From positions 1 to 64,000 of the forward strand of contig NZ_JAQNDM010000001.1 in assembly GCF_028368975.1 (NCBI RefSeq): DNA of 64,000 nucleotides, given 5' to 3'. Position numbers and translations under genes: made by a program. The notes beneath the pieces are model-generated. The model saw nothing but the letters and a program-made list of their open reading frames with translations. It did not search any database and was not told where the DNA came from. Source of the stretch: Stigmatella ashevillena. GTDB lineage: Bacteria > Myxococcota > Myxococcia > Myxococcales > Myxococcaceae. Within the stretch, counting starts at the first letter, position 1. Each line of letters starts with the position of its first letter. Positions 17,717 through 26,698 of this stretch are shown one piece after another.

Positions 17717-19302
17717 TAGCACCTTCCCAGACAGGAGGACTTCCGCCGCATGCGAACTCCGGGGAGAACTCATGCTCCCCGTCGGCGTCCATTTGTCAGA
17801 GCAGGAGGACCCACTCGAGACGGAGAAGGAGGTCTCCACGGACAGGCCCAGCGCGTTCGTGACGTTAACCACGATCTTGGGAACCACATTCGTCGGGTCG
17901 CAGGCAGGCGCGGTCCACACCACCTGGCTGGTCTGCGCGGTATGGGAAGGCGTCGAGAGAACGCCTCCAGAGGCTGTCCACGAGAACGAGAGCGCACTGC
18001 CTTGCGGATCTTCCGCCTTCACCCGGATGGAGACCGTTCCACCCGCTGCCACCGTGGTGGCCGACTGGAATGTCTCGACAATTTCCGGCGGGAAGCGCGC
18101 TGTCGGCTTGTTGCCCACACAAATGGCGAGCGTCCCCGTGGTGTGCCCACCTCGCCCGTCTTCCACCTTCACCGTCAGCGCGCAATTTGCGCACGTATCC
18201 CCAGGGGGCTGGGCAGAGGGCGTAAACGAGGCATCCGCCCCGTTGGCGTTCTGCCAGGTCCCGGCACAGCTCGCGGTCCACAGATAGCTGAGCCCGTCCC
18301 CATCACTGTCCCCCGCCGAGGCGTGCACGACCGTGGAGGAACCCACTTCCACGGCCGTTGGAGAAGCCGTCACCCCAGAGACCTGCGGCCAGGAGTTGAG
18401 CGACACATTGACCGCCGCGCTGCCTCGTCCCGCCCGCACAGTAATGGTCAAGCTAACCGTTGCCGATGCTCCCTTGGAATCTGTGACCGTGAGGGTCAGG
18501 GTCACGGGGCCCGTGCTTTGTGGCGCCGTCCACGTGGTCGAGAGACTCGTGGCGGAACCGAAGGTGCCGACCCCCGCTGTCCACGAAAATGTGAGGACGT
18601 CCCCCGCGTTCACGTCCTTGGCAGTGGCCTGCAGCGTCACCACCCCCCCCGGTTCGATTGAACTCGGGTTGGCCACCAATGAAGTGATACAGGGCGCCGC
18701 ATTGTCGAAGGGAGGCGGCGGATTGATCTCCTGGAGCGTCAGAGACACGACCGTGGTCTGACCGGCCGTGATGGTGACGCCGGTGACTTCCCCTCCATAC
18801 AAGGCCGTGCCGTCTGCCTTGAAAGCTTGGACCGAAAAAGTGCGATCCGTTCCAGCGGGCAACTGGCCCAGCACACCACCCCACTGACCGCCTGTCTTAG
18901 CCAGTTCCACACTGCGTGAAACCATATCGGGCGCACTGACCGTCACCTGCACCCGGGTCACATCACTTGTAGAGAGTGACTGCTGGAGTGAAGTCACCAC
19001 CTGGGCGGCCCCTGTGGGAACTTCAGGGCTGCACGCCATCAGAACGAACAGCGCGGAACTGAGAAGAGGTACTACCCAGCTTGTGATGCGGCCCATCGCT
19101 CCTCCAAGGGACGGAGACGCCTGGCACGACGCTCGGTCTCCCTGGAAAGAGTCAGGAAGTGGACACTCTATGCAGAAGTATTTGCTCGGAATCCGGTTTA
19201 GACGCAGCGTGTCTGACTGGCTCTATGCACATGGGAAGAAAGCTATTCTCCTAGTGCGCGCTCATTCCACTATCCGAGAAGCAGCCTGCGCTCCTCTTGG
19301 AG

Positions 19303-19581
19303 ATGACCATGCCTGCACACCGAAGCATGCGCTGGACGTTCGCGTACCTGTTGCTGGCCAGTCTCCTGCTCTCAGCCTGCGCCAGTACCCCCAACGCGCT
19401 GTAGGCAAAGACTTACGCCGCCCCCCATGCCCAGTTTCTTGAAACAGTCAGCAAAGAGGAGGAGACACGCCTTATCGCTCAATGCTGCACCCGCGAACTC
19501 TGGCGCATCATCAAGCCAGACATCGTGTTTCATGGCGATCACAACCCGCGGCGGGCCGCGCTCCCTCTGGACTATGACTCG
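19303..19581 (+). pseudogene. Remnant of a lipoprotein toxin gene with in-frame amber stop
   Basis: An ATG at 19303 or 19309 opens a lipoprotein signal (LLLASLLLSACAST) that meets TAG at 19402-19404. The same frame then continues open for about 60 codons (RLIAQCCTRELWRIIKPDIVFHG) straight into the DUF3396 gene. The RELWRxIKPDIV pattern resembles the C-terminal restriction-endonuclease-like domains I recall from myxobacterial polymorphic toxins. Signal plus toxin tail without the middle suggests an internal deletion plus a stop. It stands where the cognate toxin of the following immunity gene would be expected. The toxin assignment is inference from a short match. Confidence 0.55.
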
Positions 19582-20502
19582 ATGAGGGAGAACATTCCCA
19601 TCATCCGGCTTCGGTCACACAGCGGCAGGCTGGTGGCTCGAGATGGCGTCGTTCTCTGCTTCTTCATGCGCTGCTCTCACAAGGAAGTGGCCCCCGCCGT
19701 ATGGCGGGCTCTGCAGACCTACCTGCATGCCATCCCCTCCCAATCGCTGAACTGGTACGGCTCGGACGATGGAGACACCCTTCCGCTCGATGATAAGGGT
19801 TGGGAACACATCCGCTGGCAAATCCTTGAACGCACCTGGGGAGCCGAATGGCTCGTCGATCTGGAGGAGGATGCTAGCGCAGTGGGCGGGTATCACTTTG
19901 AGTACGCTGGTAGAAAGCTTGATGATCCAGGTTTCTCTCATGCCGAGAACTCCACCTGCGGGGTGTCCTTCTCCTTTCCCACTGAATACCTCTTGGAGCA
20001 CGGACCCTCCCGTCTGCGCGACTTGGCTCTCGAACTCGCTGGCGAACTGCCCTTCAGCTTTGGCTACGCCAGCTTGGCCTTCGTCTCTCCACACGGCCTT
20101 TGGTATGCGGCGCGAAAAGAACTTCGTGGACTCCTTTCTCGCTACCTGGGATTGGATCTCTATCATTTGGACGAGACCAGCCGAGTCATCGGCACCCGCG
20201 CCCGAGGCGCCTACTGGCTCACCTTCCTGGGCCAACCTCTGCTCGTTCAACTCGGCGACATAGAGGCCCTGCGCAACACGCTCCCTTTCCCGGAAGTTTC
20301 CTTCCATCCCCTGAAGGATGAGCGCCTGCTGCTCACGCTGGGCGAATGGCCAGATGCCATCGACACAGCAAAGAAGGTCTACCTTCCTCAATACCGAGCG
20401 CTGGCACACCTGCTGGAGCCCTTCCTCTATGAGGAACGTACCGGTTGGATCTCTCTCGACAAAGACAACATACGCCGCTGGCTGCGGCGGCTCTGTCAGT
20501 AA
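19582..20502 (+). CDS. DUF3396 / type VI immunity-like protein
   Basis: The 306-residue cytoplasmic-type protein matches the DUF3396 family, found widely in myxobacteria and other proteobacteria as an immunity protein next to secreted toxins. Typical family features are the opening IRLRSHSGRLVARDGVV, the GWEHIR and STCGVSFSFPTEYL segments, and GARGAYWLTFLGQPL further on (variant here with TRARGAYW). ATG 19582 fits the family's usual start; the open frame extends upstream into the degraded toxin remnant. Because the linked toxin is broken, this looks like an orphan immunity gene retained for protection against kin or neighbours. Confidence 0.82.
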   Translation: MRENIPIIRLRSHSGRLVARDGVVLCFFMRCSHKEVAPAVWRALQTYLHAIPSQSLNWYGSDDGDTLPLDDKGWEHIRWQILERTWGAEWLVDLEEDASAVGGYHFEYAGRKLDDPGFSHAENSTCGVSFSFPTEYLLEHGPSRLRDLALELAGELPFSFGYASLAFVSPHGLWYAARKELRGLLSRYLGLDLYHLDETSRVIGTRARGAYWLTFLGQPLLVQLGDIEALRNTLPFPEVSFHPLKDERLLLTLGEWPDAIDTAKKVYLPQYRALAHLLEPFLYEERTGWISLDKDNIRRWLRRLCQ

Positions 20503-20583
20503 TCAGAGATTCAATAGGACAGCGCGGAACTGGAAGCCGTCTTTCACCGGCATCATCAGGTCCAGGAGAATGACATCGCGAAA
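20503..20583 (-). pseudogene. Fragment of a response-regulator receiver domain
   Basis: The minus strand encodes DVILLDLMMPVKDGFQFRA, the classic phosphoacceptor loop of a receiver domain, followed shortly by a stop at 20503-20505. About 27 codons are recognisable; nothing before or after continues the domain. It is wedged between the ends of two convergent immunity genes. The plus strand of the same gap (20629-20660) matches 28 of 32 bases of the DUF3396 gene at 19843-19874, so the gap is a patchwork of gene debris. Confidence 0.5.
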
Positions 20584-20666
20584 CGGCTTCGGTGGCTTCT
20601 GGCCGACGACCGGAAAATGGTCAAGCTGGCCAAATGGCTCGTCGACTTGGAGAAGGATGCGACGAA

Positions 20667-21233
20667 CTACACCTCTTTGAACTTCGTCCCCGTAGCCCCA
20701 ATGCGCTCTAGAGCGTCCTTGATTTCCTCGGAGACAATGAGCGCTACCGTCCATCCCCAGGGGCGGAATACCTTGGCATCACCCACTTTCGAAGAGTCGA
20801 TGCGCATGCCGTACACTGCGCGGTACTGCCCCGTCTTCTCTGGCCTTCCATCATCCGCCTTCCAGTACCGAATCTCCTCTGAAGCCTGATCGTCGATGCA
20901 TCTCACCACGCGGGTGACATTAAGAACAAGGTACTGCTCGGGATGACCTTCAATGGTCACCGGGATGAATTGCACATCCTCCGCTGCCAGCTCCATGAAG
21001 ATGGATGCAGCTCTGGCAAATACAACTGGAATACCCATGGCTGCATGGGAGAAATCGAGTGGTCTCCCCGCCGTCTTTACGGGAGCCACGATGCGCCCCT
21101 CGATGTGGGCAGGCTCTCCCCGCATGAGCAGCGCGGGCCATACCTCTTCTCCCCGCTGATCGCTGAGCTTGCCCAACTCCCATCGACCAGAACGGTAAAC
21201 ATCGTCAGACAGTTTGAAATAGCGCGTCGCCAT
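20667..21233 (-). CDS. Imm11-type immunity protein
   Basis: The 188-residue protein resembles the Imm11 family (DUF1629, type member MXAN_0049), small cytoplasmic proteins that neutralise nuclease toxins. Supporting features are the N-terminal YFKLSDDVYRSGRWELG, the central VQFIPVTIEG, and the C-terminal VSEEIKDALERIGATGTKF, an IKxALExxGxTGxxF pattern common in this family. ATG 21233 lies 11 bases after the stop of the toxin gene, so toxin and immunity are made from one message. The specificity toward the adjacent AHH toxin is inferred from the pairing. Confidence 0.85.
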   Translation of the reverse strand: MATRYFKLSDDVYRSGRWELGKLSDQRGEEVWPALLMRGEPAHIEGRIVAPVKTAGRPLDFSHAAMGIPVVFARAASIFMELAAEDVQFIPVTIEGHPEQYLVLNVTRVVRCIDDQASEEIRYWKADDGRPEKTGQYRAVYGMRIDSSKVGDAKVFRPWGWTVALIVSEEIKDALERIGATGTKFKEV

Positions 21234-21244
21234 GAAGGTTCCTA

Positions 21245-22603
21245 TCACTTCGCTCTCTTGGTGATGAGCCTGTTGAGCTTCGTGGTCTCCGTGACAAGTT
21301 CCTCGGCCAACGCACGAAGCTCGGCCACCAATGCTTCCCGGCACTGCTGCATGCTCCGACAGTCGAGCGTCGCCGCAGTCAACCGGTCGTGCACCTCCTC
21401 GTGATACTCCTGCGGGTGAGGTCCGGAATGGCCCTTGACGCGCACCTTGTTGGCCGAATCGTTCAGCGACATGCCAGCCCGGTCGAAAATCTCCTGGAAA
21501 CGAGGCGTCCATGGCCCCCCACTATGGGTGGCGTCGATCCACTTGTCCGTGGCGATGTGATGCTCGGGGCCCTCTGTATCCACCGGATTGGAAGCCATCC
21601 CGGCCACGCTCTGGGCTGTCACAGAGACCGCATCGGGAGCCAAGGCGATGGTGACCACATCGGCATTCACGGCCACGGCTTCCACCTGCGCCACCTCGGC
21701 CAGTTGGATTCCCATCCGCTTCGCGCCCCCCACTGACGCCTGGGACGAGCCGGGCAATGTGGGCACTTTGGCCGAGAAGCTGGCAGCTGTCTGGCCGATG
21801 GCAGCCGCGAGCAACAGGGCGAAAGCTCGCGCCGCATTCTTTCCCATTACCTTTCCATACTTCTCACCAGCCTCGCGGATCTGCGAGAACGAGGTGGCGT
21901 GATCCAGTTCCTCCACCAGCCGTCTCCAGCCCGTGATCAGCGTCCAGAACGTATCCACCCCGATGTAGCAAACGAAGGTGGCTGTGATGACCGTCGCCAA
22001 CCCCTTGGAGAATACCGGCTCAGGCGCCAGCCACATCGCCGCGTATATCGTCATCGTCCAATAGAGCGAAGCCTTGATCACTTCCGGGTCGACCATGTCC
22101 TTGAAGGACTGTCTCATCTCAGGAACGATCCCTTCGATAGCGAATGACATACCCAAGGCGTAGCGGCCATCCTCGGTGAGAACGGGGCTGTTCATCAGAA
22201 CCTTGCGACAATCCCCTGGCTTTCCGAGGGCCTCGCAGAACCGCAGGTACGCCTGGGTCACGCGCTTATCCACCTCTCCCCGCTGCAGACCAGGAGGCTG
22301 CCCGTCCAGAGGAACGACCCCTTGGCGCTGGGTATACCCATACCAACCACTGCGTGGGGCAATCTCAAGCAAATCTCGTGCGGCTTCCTCAGGGTTGAAA
22401 GAGAGTCTCTTCTGCCGGATCTCCTTCGCGAGGGCCTTCGTGAACTCCTTCTCTCCCAATTCCACCGGCTTGGCTTCGTCCACATGGGTCATATGGATGA
22501 AGGGGTGGCTCTGACCTGTGTCGAGGCGCACTGCGCGTGCAGTGCTACATGCAGTCGACAGGGCCAAGAGTAGGACGACAGCACTCGGGCAACGAGGAGC
22601 CAT
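21245..22603 (-). CDS. sitA: SitA-like lipoprotein toxin with C-terminal AHH nuclease domain
   Basis: The 452-residue protein has a lipoprotein signal with Cys19 (ALSTAC), a conserved central region (about 175-330, with WLAPEPVFSKGL and hydrophobic segments) and a C-terminal AHH-type HNH nuclease domain (about 340-452; HH at 348-349, His396, His401). This matches SitA-family polymorphic toxins, which in Myxococcus are transferred between cells by outer-membrane exchange and kill non-immune recipients. A strong GGAGGG site lies six bases before ATG 22603, favouring it over ATG 22624. The immunity gene follows at once. No SitB-like gene is adjacent. Nuclease activity is predicted, not shown. 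Confidence 0.87.
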   Translation of the reverse strand: MAPRCPSAVVLLLALSTACSTARAVRLDTGQSHPFIHMTHVDEAKPVELGEKEFTKALAKEIRQKRLSFNPEEAARDLLEIAPRSGWYGYTQRQGVVPLDGQPPGLQRGEVDKRVTQAYLRFCEALGKPGDCRKVLMNSPVLTEDGRYALGMSFAIEGIVPEMRQSFKDMVDPEVIKASLYWTMTIYAAMWLAPEPVFSKGLATVITATFVCYIGVDTFWTLITGWRRLVEELDHATSFSQIREAGEKYGKVMGKNAARAFALLLAAAIGQTAASFSAKVPTLPGSSQASVGGAKRMGIQLAEVAQVEAVAVNADVVTIALAPDAVSVTAQSVAGMASNPVDTEGPEHHIATDKWIDATHSGGPWTPRFQEIFDRAGMSLNDSANKVRVKGHSGPHPQEYHEEVHDRLTAATLDCRSMQQCREALVAELRALAEELVTETTKLNRLITKRAK

Positions 22604-22672
22604 GAAGAGCCCTCCAGATCGCATATCGATGAAGGGTCCAGCCTAGTTCAGCGAACGGTCCGAAGGCCCTTG

Positions 22673-23464
22673 CTACCCGCCGCCCACGCCCCTGCGCGCC
22701 CAGACGACGTCGGTATGCCGGGAACCCGGCTCCGCGGACAAACCAAGCTTCTTCAAGTCGTCGGAGTACTTCGCGCCTTTGACCACCACCCACCGCCGGG
22801 CCACGCGCCCTGCCTCTTCCAACATGTCCGGGGTGAGCGGGGCGTAGTCCGCGAAGCGGCGGAGCACGTCGAAGCCGGGCTGCGCCTTCCGGGGACGGGA
22901 GAACATGGGATCAAAGAAGACGATGTCAAAGGAGCGCGAAGGCAGCGTGCGCAAGTACGCGCTCGCGTCCGCGTGCACCGCCTCAACGTGGCACGAGTCC
23001 GGGCCCAGCCCGTAGGTCTTCAACCCTTCGGACACAATGGCGTAGAGGGCCAGGCGCTTCTCCAGCCCCACCACCCTGCCCTGCGGCCCCACCGCCAACG
23101 CCGCCACGATGGCGTCCTGCCCCAATCCCAAGGTGCAGTCGAGCACCGCATCCCCAGGGCGCAGGTCCGCCATGCGGACAAAGGTATCTGGCTCTCCTTC
23201 GGCCAGCCGAAGCCGACGCAGGTGCGCCATCCCTCCGTGAAAGGCGTGCTGGCCCTCCGCGTCCCTGAGTGTCACACCGTCCCGTCCGAAGACGATGAGC
23301 GCCTCGGTCCGGGAGCCCAACCAATCCGCGACGCCTTCACCGGGCCTGCGAGGAAAAAAAGGAACCGCCCATGCGCTCGCGGCCGCGCGGGCCTGAGCGA
23401 TGAGCGGTGGGTCCGGATTGGCACTGGTGGTCACCGCGAGGGGCGCCGGAGCCTCGGCATTCAC
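22673..23464 (-). CDS. RsmJ-like class I SAM-dependent methyltransferase
   Basis: The 263-residue protein shows a SAM-binding motif LDCTLGLGQDAIVAA (compare RsmJ's DATAGLGRDA) and the catalytic-region motif FDPMFSRPRKAQ (compare DPMFPHRxKSA). RsmJ methylates G1516 of 16S rRNA in E. coli; the same substrate here is an inference. The start is GTG 23464 with an AAGGGGGG site just upstream, 15 bases after the RND pump gene, so it is probably the last gene of the efflux operon. Co-expression of an rRNA methyltransferase with an efflux pump is uncommon and could be incidental. Confidence 0.82.
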   Translation of the reverse strand: MNAEAPAPLAVTTSANPDPPLIAQARAAASAWAVPFFPRRPGEGVADWLGSRTEALIVFGRDGVTLRDAEGQHAFHGGMAHLRRLRLAEGEPDTFVRMADLRPGDAVLDCTLGLGQDAIVAALAVGPQGRVVGLEKRLALYAIVSEGLKTYGLGPDSCHVEAVHADASAYLRTLPSRSFDIVFFDPMFSRPRKAQPGFDVLRRFADYAPLTPDMLEEAGRVARRWVVVKGAKYSDDLKKLGLSAEPGSRHTDVVWARRGVGGG

Positions 23465-23479
23465 AGCGCCCCCCTTACC

Positions 23480-26400
23480 TCAGTGCGACGGCGCTGGGGA
23501 GATCTCCGCCTCTTCCTCCGTGGTCCGCTTCGCCTCTCCCCTCAGCCGCTGCATCAGCACGTAGAGGCCAGGGATGAAGATGAAGTTGACCACGGTGGAC
23601 ACCAGCATTCCGCCGAAGACCGCCGTGCCCAGGGAGTTACGCGAGGCAGCGCCCGCGCCCGACGCCGTCATCAGTGGCACCACGCCCAGGAGGAAGGCGA
23701 TGGAGGTCATCAGGATGGGCCGCAGGCGCACGCTCGCCGCCTCCACCACCGCGTCCACCGCGGACTTGCCCTGCTCGCGAAGCTGCTCGGCGAACTCCAC
23801 GATGAGGATGGCGTTCTTGCTGGCAAGGCCCACCAGCATCACCAGTCCCACCTGGCAGAAGACGTCGTTGGCGAAGCCTCGCGCCATCTGCAAACCCAGC
23901 GCTCCCGTGACCGCCAAGGGAACCGAGAGGATGATGACGAACGGCAGGGTGAAGCTCTCGTACTGCGCCGCCAGCACCAGGAACACGAACAAGAGGCCCA
24001 GCGCGAAGATGATCGCCGTCTGCCCGCCGCTCTGCTTCTGCTCCAAGCTGATGCCCGTCCACTCGGTGCTCATGCCCTGCGGCAGGTTCGCCGTGGCGAT
24101 CTCATCCATCACGTCCAGCGCCTGGCCGGATGACACGCCGGGCGTCGGCTGGCCGTTGATCTCCGCCGAGCGGAACAGGTTGTAGTGCCGGATGACCTGG
24201 GCGGACACGGTGGGCTCCACCTTCACCAGCGACTCCAGCGGAATCATCGCCCCACTGTCCGCGCGAACGTAGAAGCCACCGATGTCCTGCGCGCTGTCGC
24301 GGAACTGCTGCTCGGCTTGCAGGTACACGCGGTAGGTCCGGTTCGCGTAGTTGAAGTCGTTCACGTACTGGCTGCCCATGTAGACCTGCATCGTGCCGAA
24401 GATCTGCTCGATCGGAACCCCGAGCGCCTTGGCCTTCTGACGATCCACCTCGACATCCAGGAGCGGCGTGTCCGCGTTGAAGGAGGTGAAGACACCGCGC
24501 AACTGGCCATCCTCGTTGCCCTTGGCCACCAGTTCCTGGGTGGTCGCGGCCAGTTCGTCCAGCGTGCGCCCGCCCGCCGTGTCCTCGACGATGAACTGGA
24601 AACCACCCACGTTGCCCACGCCACGGATGGCCGGGGGCTGGAACGGCAACACCCTCGCCCCGCCGATGGCGCTCAGCGGCCCACGCAGCTTCTCCACCAG
24701 CGCGGGCACGGACTGCCCTGGCTTCGTCCGCTGCTCCCAGGGATGCAGGGGAACGAAGACGGTGGCGAAGTTGGGGCCATTGCCCTGGAAGGAGAATCCG
24801 CCGATGGAGAAGACGGTCTTCACCTCAGGCAGGCCCTTCAGGATGTTTTCCACCTCGATCAGGACCTTCTCGGTCTGCGCCAGCGACATGCCCTCGGGCC
24901 CCTGGATGGTGATCATCATGTAGCCCTGATCCTCGTCGGGGATGAAGCCCGTGGGCGCCGCGCGGAAGAGTGCCACCGTGCCGACGATGCTCAGCAGGAA
25001 CGCGATGAGAATGAGCACGGGGTGCTTCAGCATCCGGTGCAGCGACCGGCTGTAGACATCCCGCGTCCAATCCAGCGCCTGATCCACCTTGCGGAAGAAG
25101 ATCCACTTCTGCCCGTGGTGGTGCCTGAGCAGCCGCGCGCTCAGGGCGGGCGTCAGCGTGAGGGCGCAGAAGGTGGACAGACCCACCGACACAGCAATCG
25201 TCAGCGCGAACTGGCGGTAGATGGAGCCGGTGGTGCCAGGAAACAGCGCCACGGGGATGAACACCGCCACCAGCACGATGGAGATGGCCACCACGGCGCC
25301 CGACACTTCCTTCATGCCCTCTCTGGCCGCCTTCATGGGCGACAGCCGCTTCTCGGCCATCAACCGCTCGATGTTCTCGATGACCACGATGGCGTCATCC
25401 ACGACGAGGCCCGTGGCCAGTGTCAGGCCAAAGAGGGTCAGCGTGTTGATGGAGAAGCCCATCAGGTACACGAAGGCGAAGGTGCCCACCAAGGACACCG
25501 GCAGGGTGAGCGCGGTGATGAGCACGCTGCGCCACCCGTGAAGGAACAGGAAGATGACGAGGATCACCAGCGCGATGGCTTCAATCAGGGTGTGAACCAC
25601 CTCGTTGACGGAGGCCCGCACCGCCAGCGTGGTGTCATTGCCCGTCTGGTACTCGAGCCCGGGGGGAAACTGCTGGGCAAGCCGGTCCATCTCCTTGACG
25701 ACGCCATCGCGCACATCGAGCGCGTTGGCGGTGGGCAACTGGAAGATGGCGATGCCGATGCCCGTCTTCCCGTTGAAGCGCATGATCGTCCCGTAGTTCT
25801 CCGCTCCCAGCTCCACCCGGCCCACGTCCTTCACCCGCACGAGGCGCCCGTCGGCGCTGCGCTGGAGGACGATCTCCCCGAACTCCTCGGGCTCGATGAG
25901 CCGGCCGTGCGCGCGCACCGCCATTTGATAGGGCTGCTCCTCGCTCGACGGAGGCTGTCCCACCTGCCCGGCGGCCACCTGGAGGTTCTGCTCCTGGAGG
26001 GCCCGCACCACGTCCTGGGGAGTGAGGCCCCGGCTGGCCATGGAGGTGGGATCCAGCCACAGGCGCATCGAGAACTTGCGCTCGCCGAAGATGCGCACCT
26101 CGCCCACGCCCCGGACGCGCTTGATGGCGTCCTTCAGGTTCACGTCGGCGTAGTTGCTGAGGAACTTCGCGTCATAGCGGTTGTCGGGGCTCGACAGGCC
26201 CAGCGTCAGCAGCATCTGGCTGGAGGCCTTGTTGACGACGATGCCCGTCTGGTTCACCTGGGAGGGCACGCGCGCCGAGGCACGGCTCACCCGGTTCTGC
26301 ACATCGACGGCGGCCACCTCGATGTCGCGCGTGGGCTCGAAGGTGATGGTGATCTGGCTCGTGCCGTCGTTGGCGCTGGTGGAGCTGATGTAGCGCATGC

Positions 26401-26623
26401 CCTCCACGCCGTTGAGCTCCTGCTCGAGCGGGATGGTGACGGCGCTCTCCACCACCTCGGCGCTCGCGCCCACGTAGGTGCTGGTGACGGTGACCTGGGG
26501 CGGCGCGAGGTCCGGATACTGGGAGATGGGCAGCGTGGGGATGGCAATGAGCCCCACCAGCGTCAGCACGATGGAGCAGACGGCGGCGAAGACGGGTCTA
26601 CGAATGAAGAAGTCGACGAACAC
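23480..26623 (-). CDS. RND multidrug efflux transporter, HAE1 family
   Basis: The 1047-residue inner-membrane pump is of AcrB/MexB type. It starts MFVDFFIRRPVFAAV, keeps the TM4 motif GLVVDDAIVVIENIERL with the proton-relay Asp pair, and has the usual two periplasmic loops and twelve membrane helices. It exports hydrophobic or amphiphilic compounds by proton antiport in a tripartite complex with the adaptor and TolC-type channel encoded just upstream. The start codon is GTG 26623, preceded by a GAGGA site. Length is normal for the family. Confidence 0.96.
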   Translation of the reverse strand: MFVDFFIRRPVFAAVCSIVLTLVGLIAIPTLPISQYPDLAPPQVTVTSTYVGASAEVVESAVTIPLEQELNGVEGMRYISSTSANDGTSQITITFEPTRDIEVAAVDVQNRVSRASARVPSQVNQTGIVVNKASSQMLLTLGLSSPDNRYDAKFLSNYADVNLKDAIKRVRGVGEVRIFGERKFSMRLWLDPTSMASRGLTPQDVVRALQEQNLQVAAGQVGQPPSSEEQPYQMAVRAHGRLIEPEEFGEIVLQRSADGRLVRVKDVGRVELGAENYGTIMRFNGKTGIGIAIFQLPTANALDVRDGVVKEMDRLAQQFPPGLEYQTGNDTTLAVRASVNEVVHTLIEAIALVILVIFLFLHGWRSVLITALTLPVSLVGTFAFVYLMGFSINTLTLFGLTLATGLVVDDAIVVIENIERLMAEKRLSPMKAAREGMKEVSGAVVAISIVLVAVFIPVALFPGTTGSIYRQFALTIAVSVGLSTFCALTLTPALSARLLRHHHGQKWIFFRKVDQALDWTRDVYSRSLHRMLKHPVLILIAFLLSIVGTVALFRAAPTGFIPDEDQGYMMITIQGPEGMSLAQTEKVLIEVENILKGLPEVKTVFSIGGFSFQGNGPNFATVFVPLHPWEQRTKPGQSVPALVEKLRGPLSAIGGARVLPFQPPAIRGVGNVGGFQFIVEDTAGGRTLDELAATTQELVAKGNEDGQLRGVFTSFNADTPLLDVEVDRQKAKALGVPIEQIFGTMQVYMGSQYVNDFNYANRTYRVYLQAEQQFRDSAQDIGGFYVRADSGAMIPLESLVKVEPTVSAQVIRHYNLFRSAEINGQPTPGVSSGQALDVMDEIATANLPQGMSTEWTGISLEQKQSGGQTAIIFALGLLFVFLVLAAQYESFTLPFVIILSVPLAVTGALGLQMARGFANDVFCQVGLVMLVGLASKNAILIVEFAEQLREQGKSAVDAVVEAASVRLRPILMTSIAFLLGVVPLMTASGAGAASRNSLGTAVFGGMLVSTVVNFIFIPGLYVLMQRLRGEAKRTTEEEAEISPAPSH

Positions 26624-26698
26624 GGCGGTGGTGTCCTCAGGTTGCGTTGCTGTGGCCGGGCCCCGCGCCCCTCCGCGCGGCGCCCAGTGTTGCTGTCC

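Larger units (their letters stand above)
15579..19096 (-). pseudogene. PKD/Ig-like and kelch-repeat lipoprotein gene, interrupted by IS630-family element
   Basis: Removing the insertion (16511-17716) and one TA copy restores a single open frame of 769 codons. The N-terminus is a lipoprotein signal (LFVLMAC, 19096 side). It is followed by a domain with VQVTVSAPDM and three PKD/Ig-like segments with LxFSWTA and DGDGLSYLWTA patterns (17717-19096), then seven kelch repeats of the type [12 protein letters not shown]...AExYDPxTGxW (15579-16510). The insertion falls in the first repeat, after GKVL. The upstream half now ends in element-encoded residues and a stop; the downstream half lacks a start. 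Kelch proteins form beta-propellers, here inferred to sit on the outer membrane surface. Confidence 0.88.

Noticed and set aside
19402-19404. TAG as a recoded codon (readthrough or pyrrolysine)
   Set aside because: There is no sign of recoding machinery or signals here, and truncation of a toxin gene explains it more simply.
20520-20680. Plus-strand open frame as a real small gene
   Set aside because: It has no start, runs into the end of the imm11 gene and is covered by fragments of other genes on both strands.
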